64,000 nucleotides of DNA. Origin: Fomes fomentarius. Taxonomy: Eukaryota; Basidiomycota; Agaricomycetes; Polyporales; Polyporaceae. This document shows, piece by piece, positions 26,347 through 36,812 of this stretch. The stretch lies in the NCBI GenBank assembly GCA_022606135.1, contig JABYQN010000008.1:248001-312000 (forward strand). Direction: 5' to 3'. The notes below the pieces were generated by a model. It was given only the letters and a program-made list of their open reading frames with translations. It was not told the DNA's origin and did not search any database. Positions within the stretch are counted from its first letter, which is position 1, and each line of letters opens with the position of its first letter. Both the position numbers and the translations under genes were made by a program.

Positions 26347-29169
26347 ATGTCCAACCAGACTCCCCACCCACCGCCCAATCAGCCTGCCCCACCGCGGACT
26401 CCACCACCGTCTGAGCCGTCGTTTCAGACACCGAACTTACTGCTAGAGGACTCTCCCCTCAAGAAGAGTTCTCGTTACAACTCTCGTGCCACGAAGACCG
26501 CAGCCGTTCCTCGCCCACTCGTCAAGCAGATCCGAACTGGACTCCGTCTCACCATGGCCGACAAAGCCGTACTGGTCCCCGTCTCATGCATGATGGATAA
26601 GTTTGTTCCCGCTCCTACCAATGTGGTTGAACCCACCGACGATGCCCTATTCGCCATCGATTTCACCGCAGTGCCAGACAAAGGCGTGGAAGCCTTGATG
26701 TACCACCCGTTGGTATGTGCCAAACCGTGCTTCTGTCTGTGGACTGATTGCTGATATCACTGACCAGGCGAACGGCATGAATGATTCCGGCCTCGCCCCT
26801 GGATTCAAGTTCGTTGTCACCCCCCGAAACCCAGACCCCGTTGACAAGACTCATCAACGAGATGACGTGGCGATGTACTTGTCTGCCGAAGTACCTTCCG
26901 CCACCGGCCACACGAAGTGGAGCTCCATTGAGCTTTCAGTTGAGATCAAGCCCGAGCCCGTTCAAGACGATCCCTTTGACGAGAGCGCACCGGACTACCA
27001 GCCCGCCGCTCTGAAGCGCCAGGAGGTCCTTGGCCAGCTCCAGTCCTACGCTGCTCTCATCTTCGACAAGCAGCATCGCACCCACCATTTCTCAATCATC
27101 TTCTTTGGCACCATGGCCCGCATCATTCGTTGGGATCGATCAGGCATAATCTTCACCGAGAAGTTCAACTACAAGCAGAACTCTGCTCTGCTCGGTCGAT
27201 TCCTATGGCGCTTTGCTCGGCTCAGTCGTGATAAACGCGGCCACGATCCCACCGCTGTTCCTGTCCTCAAGGACAGCGACGAGTACAATCTCATGGTCCA
27301 CAGGGCGAAGACCCCGCGCGAAGTGAAGGTGGCCGAGGGAGTAACTGCAGTGGTAGGGGAGCACGCCCGTCTTCTCTTCGAGTCCTCTCTCGACAAAAAC
27401 TCCACCTGGTGGAAGCTCAAGATAGGCGACCGTGATTTCCTTGTCGGCGCCCCTCACTTCATCGATTCGGGCCTTGCTGGCCGCGCCACCCGTGGTTACG
27501 TTGCGATCGATCTCAAGGCCGATTATGGACCGTTCGTGTATCTGAAAGATTGCTGGCGAGTCGCCCACGATCACATACAACGCGAAGGAAACATCCTAGA
27601 GTACCTCAACGACGCGAAGACAGGGAAGGTTCCGAACATCCCGACGCTTGTGTGTCACGATGACATCGAAGAGCAGAGAACACAGAGCCAGGATGTGTGG
27701 AAGGAGCAGCGTTCCGGCGGCACTACAGTACCATGTCCTCTGAAGACTTATCGACACTACCGAATGGTGGTCGAGGAGGTCTGTTTGCCTATGAAGGAGT
27801 TCCGCTCCGGCCGCGAGCTGATAGGCCTACTCATCATGTGCATGCTCGGTGAGTAACAAACAGCTCAGTCTCCACGCGGTCTACTCTATCTAACGGTACT
27901 CGTCGTTCAAGCGCATCACGGTGCATATAAGAAGGGCATCCTTCACAGAGACATCAGTGATGGCAACGTCCTCATATTTCCTCGGGAGACTATTGGACCG
28001 GATGGGAAAGTGACGGTGTCTCGCATCGGCATTCTCGCCGACTGGGAGTTGTCGAAGCGGACAGACGATTCCGACATTCCGAGGCAGCCAGATCGTACGG
28101 TATGCAACCCCTCCCTCTCTTATCTTTTGATTGTATCTTGAATTTCCCTGCCACGCGATAGGGGACCTGGCAATTCTTGGCCGCTCATGTTTTGAAAAAC
28201 CTGCGGAAGAAGATCCTTCTCGAGGACGAGATGGAGTCTTGGCTCCACTTGCTCCTCTATTTCGCGATCCGATACCTCCCAAATAACTGCAACGACGTAG
28301 GCTCGTTTATCAACGATTACTTCGATGGATACGTCGAACGAAGCGGACAATACTACTGCAGTGATACGAAATGGGTCGCAATGATTTCAGGGGAGATCCA
28401 CATTGAGGCCATAGGAACACTCAAGTTCTTCCGTTCTCCTCCTCCACTCCTCCCTGCGCCCCCTCGTCCTATCGTTAACATCCATCCGCCCGCCGTCGGC
28501 TCCAACGACAAGGCGACCTTATCTACCACCACTCTCGCTCAGGTCGAGAGTGATGTCTCCCCCTCTACTCAGACCCAGGTTGAGAACCCTCCAGCGTTGA
28601 TAACAAAGGACCGCATGGGGTCTTCGAGCAACGGGACGTCTCAGGCCGACAAGGCCGCAGCCTTCCAGAATGATCCCAAGAACGAACATCCGATCACCAT
28701 GATCATCAACGAGCTCCTGCAGGCCGTCCGTGCATATTACGCGCTCTGCCAAGAGGCCGCGCCGGCTGCGCCCCCGCCCGGAAGCGCTCCTGAACACAAG
28801 CCTCTGCCCCCTGTGAAAGAAGTGGACGAGCAAGCCGACCTCATAGGCTATCTCGCGGAGAATTTCGAACTCGTCTCGAAGACGGCCAACCCTGAGGCAT
28901 ATGCTCAGCCGTTGCCGGACGAACTCCGGCTAAAATATGAGCATCTCGCCCGGAAGCTTCAGAGCCACAAGGCCATCATTCAGGTGTTCGGGCAATATCT
29001 GGCCTCCAGAGAGCTGTGGCCGACCGAAGACAAGCAAATCGATCAGCTTCCCGAGGAATACCGTCCCGACAGGGCACGTTCCGGTGTCAAGCGACCCTCT
29101 GAAGTAGCCCTTGAGCAGGCTCCGGCGAAGCGTCGCAGTGTACGTTCAGCGCAGGCTCCTCCTTCTTGA
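26347..29169 (+). CDS. Fungal-type protein kinase FunK1 (proximal copy)
   Basis: Four exons (26347-26712, 26768-27848, 27912-28099, 28162-29169) total 2643 nt, an 880-residue protein. A Pro-rich N-terminus is followed by the FunK1 N-domain (FTAVPDKG, LAPGFKFVVTPR, HHFSIIFFGTMARIIRWDRSG). The kinase core has a catalytic loop HRDISDGNVL, a DFG-equivalent DWELS, and GTWQFLAAHVL in the activation segment. A charged tail ends in KRRSVRSAQAPPS. FunK1 kinases are expanded in mushrooms and linked to multicellular development. Substrates are unknown. No premature stop is present. Compared with its inverted twin the protein differs at only about a dozen positions, except for a dense cluster encoded near 28338-28504. 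Confidence 0.92.
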
Positions 29170-29534
29170 TCAGTAGGTGTGCAGGGAACGTAGGGTGACC
29201 ACCTTCAATGTATTCGTAGCCGTGCTATTTTCTGTTCGATGTCAGGTTTTTACCACAGAATACAATGAGGGGAGCGTTTTTTCTTGGTTCACCACAGATG
29301 CCGTTTCAGCATGCCGTTTCAGCCTTGATAAACACGTGATCATAGAAGCTCCCCATCCATGTAAACTGCTGGAACTTGAAGGTGTGCCGCTCCCATGGTT
29401 GGCCCAGTGCATGTCAGTCAGTCAAGAATATCTGCCAGGGTGGTTAAAGCACACGGTTACCCGGGAAATATGTACAAGAGAATGTCCAACGTGCCCAGCC
29501 AGGTGGTACATTATCTCTTTCTCGACCATGGCAG
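29170..29534. other. Convergent intergenic region with duplication breakpoint
   Basis: 3' ends of FunK1 and of the amidohydrolase meet here. Homology to the distal arm stops at about 29309 within a 13-bp perfect tandem repeat (atgccgtttcagc, twice, 29298-29323). Nothing else stands out. Confidence 0.6.
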
Positions 29535-31321
29535 TCACTCCACCTGCAATCCTTCAAGCCGGCTGGTCACGATTCTCCCTCCTTGTATGATCGCGAGCAG
29601 ATGGTCTTCAGGGTAGTCCAGCACTTGCACATCGACCAGCGGATTGACATCGAGGACGAGTACATCCGCATAGCAGCCTGCAGCGATGCGCCCGAGCTTC
29701 GGATCGCCAAGCATGATTGCTGCATTCGTGGTGGCATGCTGCAGAATCTTCGGAGAGGAAAGCACAGAGCTCCGAACGGTGAACTACATACAGTTCAGCT
29801 GAGACTGGACCCTGAAATTGCGAGACCGACGACCATACCTCTTCCGTCTGCAACGCATGCATCGAGGTAAGGAGGTCAGAGCCGCTGTTGGGGAAGTTCT
29901 GAGAATGTGTATATCGTGAGAGGCGAGGGCGCAACACTCACTAACAAATGGTGACCCCAGCTTCGTCCGCCATCTTCAATGCGTCCAGCCCACGCGCCAT
30001 CACCTGCTCGTTCTTGACCTTCCCACTAGGCGGGAGAAAGTCCTCAAAAGGGGGTCGCACCATGATGCCATAGCACGAGAGTGTCGGCGTGAGGAAGATG
30101 TGTTTTGCAGCCATCCTAAGCCCAGCATGAGGGACACTCGGTGTATGCGATGGTCGACGACACTCACAGTTCGGCAGTCTCGCGGCTGATGAGGTTACCA
30201 TGCTCGATCCCTCGCACTCCATTGTCGATGGCGTGACGGACAGAAGCGTCGGTATAAGCATGGGCCGTAGCTGATGAAGATGAGCATCATATCATGGGGG
30301 TGATATTGGAAGAAAACGTACCATGCTTGTTGCCCATTTGCCTACACGTCTTCGTGACCGCTTGTATCTCCTCGACCGTGAACTGCACGGTCTCGATCGC
30401 ATCCTACGACGAAAGGTCAGAGCACGGGGGAAATCACCAACGAAGAATGTTCACTGTAGGTGAAGCGACTCCACCGCCGCACATGATCTTGATGAAGTCT
30501 GCACCTCCTTTGAGCTCTTCTCTGGTAGCTTTGAGCACTTGTGGGACACCATCGCAAGTCCGACCTAGGGACTGGGAATGCCCTCCACAACACCCCGAGC
30601 TATTACCATCCGCTGGACTAAAATCGGCGTGCCCGCCTGTCGCCCTTTGTGAGCAAGTCGTACCCAATTCGGACTTGCTATGCCACCGCACCAGTCTGCG
30701 AGAGAGCCTTGCCGCATTGAAATAGACGAGGTCCAGAGATAAGCCCTTCGGCGATCGCGTTCGCCAACGCGCTGCTGGCTCCGCCTAGCAGACACGTAGT
30801 TATGATTAGTATTAGATATCATAGGCAAGTCGTACAAATGGAGGTACCAGTGTCGCGGACGGTCGTGAACCCTCTCAATAGCATCTCTGCGTCCCGTCGT
30901 TTCAGTTGCTCGTGCAACGAAAAGAACGTGAGACTGACCACGCAGAACATAAGTCGACCTCAGATGTATTACCTCGTCCGAACTCTGCACGAGCTCGGCC
31001 ATGGTCTTCACTCCAGGGACCGCCGTTACATGGACGTGACAATCAATAAGTCCACTGCCGGGATCCATGTCATATCAGCGCGCTCCCACAAAAATCTATG
31101 CATGCGCAAGATACGCACGGACAGATATATTTGCCAGCCAAGTCGACTACGATGGGTTCGGGCTTCTCTGGCTTAGCTGCATAGCTCGCGCCGCTTGGAG
31201 TTACGGAGAGCACTAGCCCGTCCTCGAGTACCACGTCTTGGTATCCATCGAGCAACTGCGAATCTGCAGGATCCACAACCCGTGCATTCCGCAGAATCAG
31301 ACTTCGAGGACTGGGTCGCAC
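29535..31321 (-). CDS. Metal-dependent amidohydrolase (imidazolonepropionase/prolidase-like)
   Basis: About nine exons on the minus strand give one continuous protein of roughly 430 residues, starting RSLILRNARVVDPADSQLL (31321). Motifs in order: GLIDCHVHV (HxH metal ligands), MLLRGFTTVRDTG, GGHADFSPADG with a CCGGHS cluster, FIKIMCGGGVASP (the bridging-lysine position), KHATAHAYTDASVRHAI (His ligand), GIEHGN (His ligand), FLTPTLSCYGIMVRPP, VTICYGSDLL (Asp ligand), and the terminal beta part GRIAAGCYADVLVLDVNPL. This is the amidohydrolase superfamily, subgroup acting on Xaa-Pro dipeptides or imidazolonepropionate-like amides, usually binuclear zinc and cytosolic. All metal ligands are present and every frame change coincides with a gt/ag intron, so I consider it functional. 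The precise substrate is not predictable. Confidence 0.88.
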
Positions 31322-31821
31322 CCAAGGTTTCAGGGCGAGCTTGGGCAGTCTAACTCACATAGGTCAGTGAAGCACGCAACAACCTGTTACCTAGACACTG
31401 ACAGGGAATCTCTCGTCTTGTCTGGTGATCCCGGGAAATGAGCCATTAGACAGACTGTAGGCCTGGGACCCCTTGGAGTGGGATGAAATACGAGCTACCT
31501 TTATACATACAGGTCTCAAGGAGGCTCACCTGATCACTAGGCCGAAGCTCCGGCACAAAGATAGCTACACAGATACCCGGGCCGCGGCCGCCATTGCCAG
31601 ATATCGGACTCGTGGGTGTCTCAGAGTTGGGTCCATACACACCACCCATGCCAACTGGGTACGAGAATCACACAGTTGAGCAAGGAGCAGTGCCGACCAT
31701 TATGTGTATGCATGGGGAATATACAGATATAAGATAACACGTCATGTCGTAGATCTAAACCGTTAATCCTCACTGGGATTACTCACTTCAGCTCGGACAC
31801 AGCACAGGCAAATGAGCAGAC
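31322..31821. other. Intergenic, no gene seen
   Basis: Region between the amidohydrolase promoter and the TIM22 3' end, with only short shadow frames. It presumably holds the amidohydrolase promoter just above 31321. Confidence 0.5.
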
Positions 31822-32475
31822 TCACTCTGACGTTTCTCGTCTAAGAAACAGGTCTATGACGGCTGAGAATGCAGCGAATGCCACTCCGCCACCAAACGCG
31901 GCCTTGGGGCCCGCATTTCGCGCCAACACGCCTCCAGCAACGAAACCTGCTGCTATTGGATTCACCATGTCGTTTCGCGCTCGATACTGACACCCAGTCA
32001 ACACCACGGCTACGCAAGGCGCGACACGACACACTCACCGACTCAATAACGCATTCGATCCCTGCAAACAGCGCGCCGACCTTGCCAAACCCCTTCCCGC
32101 TCCGCCACATCCCCCGACCCATCTCCTTGAAGATTTCCCGGGCCTTCTGTTGCGTGCTGAGGTTTTGTCGGAGTAATGGATCCTCGTACGCAAACGACGA
32201 GCTCATGAGCGAGAAGAAGCCACCGATCGCGAATCCTAGCCGGAGAAAACAACTTCTAGATGTATGTTCTATGGCTGCTTGGGAGTACACTGGGAAATAA
32301 ACGTACCTCCGACCCCCGCAATGACCGTTTTTGCCACACACGACTCCATGCCCATCGTCATCCAACGCTCGTACTTTTTCGCTTGCATGAAGTTTTCCCG
32401 CTCTTCTTCAGTGATCCCTGGAGGTAGGGGCTCCCTTCCAGCCGGAAATACGGGCGCAACGAGAGGAAGGTTCAT
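31822..32475 (-). CDS. TIM22: Mitochondrial carrier translocase subunit Tim22
   Basis: Three exons. The start at 32475 gives [20 protein letters not shown]; an in-frame Met 7 codons upstream lacks family resemblance. Exon 1 ends [14 protein letters not shown]. Exon 2 gives [20 protein letters not shown], then [20 protein letters not shown] and [13 protein letters not shown]. Exon 3 gives [19 protein letters not shown], then [19 protein letters not shown] and FLRRETSE. These are the Tim17/22/23 hydrophobic helices with GxxxG spacing and the conserved acidic/basic terminal helix. About 185 residues. Tim22 forms the inner-membrane pore that inserts carrier proteins. It is divergent from PPM1 across a 171-bp shared promoter. 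Confidence 0.93.
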
Positions 32476-32646
32476 GGTGCCCAGCAGAGAGTACAAAACG
32501 GCAAGAAAACGCGCAGAACGGCACAGTCACAGAGATGTGCAGCAGAATCAAGTGTGCCGAGCGCTTGCGACAACACGCTGTAAATGTTACATAAGGGATC
32601 TTCCCCATATGGTAATCAATCACTCTAGTCCTCTACCACAACCACC
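32476..32646. promoter_or_regulatory. Shared divergent promoter TIM22/PPM1
   Basis: Only 171 bp separate the two start codons, so both genes must use overlapping promoter DNA. I see no clear TATA box. Confidence 0.6.
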
Positions 32647-33938
32647 ATGTTTCCTCCTCGACAACAACGGATACCCGAGGGCGACGCTGCTATACGAGCC
32701 ACAGACGATGATGCTGCCCTTGCCAGATTGTCTGCTGTCCGTAAAGGTTATCTCATAGACCCGTTCATAACTCCGTTCGTCTCGCGACCACACTTCCAAC
32801 AACCCCGACCTCCCCTCATCAACATCGGAACCTATGTACGATCCGAGGGGCTGGATGAGCTTGCGAACGGATGGCTAGCATTAACTGAGCAAGAGGGCAC
32901 GCGATGTCAGATCGTGAGCTTGGGTGCAGGTAGTGATACGCGGTTCTGGCGGATCGCGGTGCGTACTAAGTTTCAATGTCCTCATGAGATAGCGGGTTGA
33001 CCAAGCGCATCTAGGTAGACGGGTCCTAAGAAGGACCTCGTCGCGAAGTATATCGATTTTGACTTCCCGGAGAACACGACAAAGAAGGCTATGGCCATCC
33101 GCAAGAACAAGGACCTGAGCGCTGTCCTGGGCAATCCGGAAGATGTCTCACTGGGTACGTATATGCCTGTATGCGTTCCGAAAAGAGCCTCACCAATCTC
33201 TGATTTGTGTAGCCAATGGAGGCTCCTCGTTGCATTCCCCAGTGTACCACCTCCTCGCGGGAGACCTGCGTCGTCCGCCGGCTGAGACACTGGCACCATT
33301 ACTTCAACCACTACTCTCTCCAACGCTCCCAACACTGCTGATCTTCGAATGCGTGCTCGCATATATTAACCCCGCCGCTTCTGGTGCGATACTGCAGTGG
33401 TTCACCGACTATTTCTCTACTCCTCCGACAGCGGAAGGTAGCCGCGGAATCCTGGGATGCATGGTCTACGAAATGTTCGCGCTGGAGGATGCGTTTGGTA
33501 AGGTCATGGTGAACAACTTGAAGGTAGTGTCATTCGGTGTGACCCTTACCTCAGGCGGCGAATGACATCGTTTTAGGCGAGAAACGTGACGCTGCCCGGA
33601 GCGGCGCCTTATCCAACTTTCGATTTGCTGCCCCGCCGATTCCTGCAACACGGATGGGAGCTCGCGAAAGCAGTGACGCTCAAGGATATACGAAGGGAGT
33701 ATATCGACCGTTCTGAACTTGAGAGGTTCGTTCTGCTCGTCTTCTGGGACGATTGCTAGGCTGATGAGAGATGACGTACAGGATATCACGACTCGAGATG
33801 CTGGACGAGGTGGAGGAGCTTGAGCTTGTTCTGGCACACTACGCCATCACATGGGGCGCAAGGTTCCCTGGTAACTTCGATGAGTTGAAGGCCAAATGGA
33901 CCGAATGGGGTCTCAAGAGAAAGGAAGGTGAAGAGTGA
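32647..33938 (+). CDS. PPM1: Leucine carboxyl methyltransferase 1 (PP2A methylation)
   Basis: Five exons (32647-32958, 33019-33154, 33213-33523, 33577-33725, 33782-33938) total 1065 nt, a 354-residue protein. Motifs: AIRATDDDAALARLSAVRKGY, then PLINIGTYVRSEGLD, the S-adenosylmethionine-binding IVSLGAGSDTRFWRIA, YIDFDFPENTTKKAM, LLAGDLRRPP, LIFECVLAYINPAASGAILQ (acidic residue after motif III), and YEMFALEDAFGKVMVNNL. This is the Ppm1/LCMT1 enzyme that methylates the C-terminal leucine of the PP2A catalytic subunit and so promotes holoenzyme assembly in the cytosol. The exon 2 acceptor is the second of two overlapping ag sites; the first would create a stop. It appears intact. Confidence 0.93.
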
Positions 33939-34170
33939 GTCGCGAAGCAGTTAGCAATTACATGTATTATCCCAAGAAAATCCTAGATGTATCGTATCTG
34001 TGGCCAGTCAACAGATGCGACATGCAGAATATCGGGGGCGTGCGTACATGACTAAGTCTGGCCTGGTCGGAGGGGTCGGTTGAGGAGCTCCTGGTGAACA
34101 TTGAAGTACCTGGTAGAGGCGCAGCTCAGGAGGTCTGCGTTCGGCGATAAGTATGATAAGTATCTTATAC

Positions 34171-34989
34171 TCACCGGGGAACGTCTCCAATCTTCCGACA
34201 TGTACCGACTCCATGCTCGTCCCAGCTTACCACCCAGCTGCCCAACATCTCTCCCGCATTATTCCTCGTCTCCGCGATGGTCTCCTCCCTCGGGATGAGG
34301 CCCTGCGCACGCGCACTCTCGACCTCAGCCTCTGGCAGCTTGAACGCCTCCGCAAGCTCCCAAGTTGCGAACGGCCGACTCGTGGGTACAAGGAACGCCG
34401 TATCGTACACGGTCGTGACGCGCTTATGCAGCGCAAGCGTGAACGTCGTCATCTCGACAGCGTCACCACTCCCCGCCGCCTGCGCCCCTTCAGGCTTCAG
34501 CCAGCGGAGGGTAGACACGTACGGCCGGCCGACCCACGCGACCAGCGAGGTCGAGACGCCCGAGGCGGCCATAGCCATGCCCGCAAGGGCGAAACGAGCG
34601 ACTACGGGGATGCTCGACGTCGTTTCGATGACGAAGATGAGGGGAGTGAGAGCGGTGGTGAGGGTGAGGGTGGAGAGGGAGAAGATCTTCAGCCGGCGGT
34701 AGGTGGTCGTGAGCGGGCCGTGGTACACTTCATCCTCTGGTGCAGGAACTGGTTCAGAAGACGCTTGGCGACTATTAAAGGGGTCTTGCGGCGGATGAGT
34801 GGAGGAGTTGTGCCTTGCGAATAATCGCAGGGAAGTCGGTGCAGTCCAGAGAGCGCTACCGCGTGATTGAGTGGACAGGACCAGTCGAGTCCTGGGAATA
34901 CATGCTGTCGCCAGACATCGTCTTGAAGCAAGCGCAGTGACTTGACATGATTGCAGACGTGCGGGAAGAGGGAGAATAGACAGTCTCAT
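34171..34989 (-). CDS. TMEM70-family mitochondrial membrane protein
   Basis: Single long exon. The N-terminal 60 residues are Ser/Arg/Leu-rich without acids (RLSILPLPARLQSCQVTAL and onward), a mitochondrial presequence. The core EVYHGPLTTTYRRLKIFSLS, then two hydrophobic hairpin segments (TLTLTTALTPLIFVIE and RFALAGMAMAASGVSTSLVAW) and WVGRPYVSTLRW, then the beta-rich VEMTTFTLALHKRVTTVYDTA match the TMEM70/TMEM186/TMEM223 fold. TMEM70 assists assembly of the ATP synthase c-ring and complex I in the inner membrane. The assignment rests on motif resemblance. About 272 residues. It is divergent from the dynactin p25 gene with 153 bp between starts. Confidence 0.82.
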   Translation of the reverse strand: MRLSILPLPARLQSCQVTALASRRCLATACIPRTRLVLSTQSRGSALWTAPTSLRLFARHNSSTHPPQDPFNSRQASSEPVPAPEDEVYHGPLTTTYRRLKIFSLSTLTLTTALTPLIFVIETTSSIPVVARFALAGMAMAASGVSTSLVAWVGRPYVSTLRWLKPEGAQAAGSGDAVEMTTFTLALHKRVTTVYDTAFLVPTSRPFATWELAEAFKLPEAEVESARAQGLIPREETIAETRNNAGEMLGSWVVSWDEHGVGTCRKIGDVPR

Positions 34990-35142
34990 GGTCGCGGAGG
35001 CTGAGAATTAGACTGAGACGTCGGTCGTTCAGCACAAAACGCGCAGGCGGCATGCACGACGCGTCCCGCCTCTGCCGAACGCGCGTCTCCTCACCTTGCC
35101 TTCCGACCTTCACCAGTGTTTTGGCACCATCTGACTTCCGTG

Positions 35143-36335
35143 ATGGATCTCCCAATCTACTATACCCGAGCAGAGTACATAGAGACGGTAGGTGAATAGG
35201 TGCATTTCAACTCTCATCTAGAGACACGAGCTGACTGTTTGCGCTCTCCGTAGGATACTGGGAACAAAGTCTCGCGTAGAGCAACCATCTCCGGACCTCA
35301 GAACATCATCTTAGGAGGGAAAACTATCATCGCGAGTGGTGCTATCATCCGTGGTGACCTCCGAAGAACGGGGCCTGGGCATGCTGTCGTGATATCTCTC
35401 GGGAGGTACTGTCTGATTGGTGAAGGATGCGTTATGAGGTACGTCTCTATCCTTGCAAGCCTAGACCGGACTTGGACCGTTTCTGCTAGGCCACCGTATA
35501 AGACCTATCGAGGGAACTTCAATTATTACCCCATGAAGATAGGCGACCATGTGCATATAGGTGCCAATTCCATCGTAGAGGCCGCGACCATTGGGAACCA
35601 CGTCGAAATTGGGAAGAACTGCATCATTGTACGTATTGTCCTGCATATCCTTGTCTGAAGTGCGCCTGCATCGCGGCAGGGGACCTCGGAGATATATCTT
35701 GGAAGATAGTCTTCGAGGTCACCCGGTCTGGTGTGCGTCTGACGAATGGATGTCTGCATCGTCTTCAGTGTTCGGTCTCGTGACCATACGCGCAAGGGAT
35801 CAGAAGTCAAACCTTGTAACACTTTACAAAAACGTAAGAGATCCGATCTCGTGCATTGAGCGCACTTTGTAGAGGTTGCATATTCCTCCGATGACGTCAG
35901 GGACATGCCCAGAATGGCGATATTCCGTCTCCCTTTAGACATGTTCATGATGTGGTTACCCGTAAAGTGTTCTGGACATTTCGGAACGTAACTCATGTCG
36001 ACCTGGTTCCAAGACTACTGGAGGGTCGTAGATGGTGTGCTGCCTGCCTAGCCTGCATTTACTGATGCTGAGCTCTCTTATAGGGAAAGTTCACTATCAT
36101 AAAGGACTGTGCCAGAATTGCAGACAACACTGTGATTCCTCCGAACACGGTTGTGCCAGCGTTGGCTTTGTTTGCAGGATCTCCTGGTAGGTTACACACA
36201 TCCCTGCCACCCCCTTATGCTCATAATCTTGCAGGTCGGTTCATTGAAGACCTACCAGAGTCCACCCCAGAAATTGTGGAGGCTCAAACCAAACAATACT
36301 ACACACGGTTCCAGCCGTTACCTGCAGAACGATAG
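35143..36335 (+). CDS. Dynactin subunit 5 (p25)
   Basis: Five exons. Exon 1 gives MDLPIYYTRAEYIET, and the next DTGNKVSRRATISGPQNIIL. Hexapeptide-repeat strands follow (IILGGKTIIASGAIIRGDL, ISLGRYCLIGEGCVM, IGDHVHIGANSIVEAATIG, VEIGKNCII, FTIIKDCARIADNTVIPPNT), forming a left-handed beta helix. The end NTVVPALALFAGSPGRFIED and QTKQYYTRFQ matches dynactin p25, which with p27 and p62 caps the pointed end of the Arp1 filament and links dynein to endosomes and other cargo. Intron 3 (about 35631-36084) is about 454 nt, against 48-70 nt for most introns here. The remaining introns are ordinary, and no damage is seen. Confidence 0.92.
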
Positions 36336-36812
36336 CACCATATCACCCCATATACCCCGACGCACGTTCGATACCCCCCGACTGGTCGGAACCTCGGAAG
36401 TTGATATGTGGCCTGGAAAACTTCATAGCTTCTATCCAGTTCAATCCCGTCACCGTTCTCATCGGCAGTTTGATGTCCTGGTCCATACTCTGCATACATT
36501 ATACTCTTGCCTGGGGTCTGGAGGGACGGATCTCAGTCCAGGCCGTTCTATCATTATGTCCAGGAGCACCAATAGCATGTATGCGGGTCCAATAGTGCAT
36601 AAATATAACCGACTGATAGACGCCCATACTCCGTCAGCCCGGGCATGACCGCATCGAACTTGTCCAGAGCCTGCTCGCCACCTGCGATCCTATATCTCAA
36701 CTCACTGCGGCTTCTCACCAACACGCCTCGAAACGCCAATGCTGAGACCTGCTAGCTAACACGACCTTCACCATTGCCATCGCGGACCTCTGGCAGACAA
36801 AGGCAGACGAGA
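36336..36812. other. Intergenic: dynactin p25 3' end to TRK1 promoter
   Basis: No gene recognised. The stretch lies between a stop and the next start on the same strand, and presumably serves as terminator and promoter. Confidence 0.5.
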
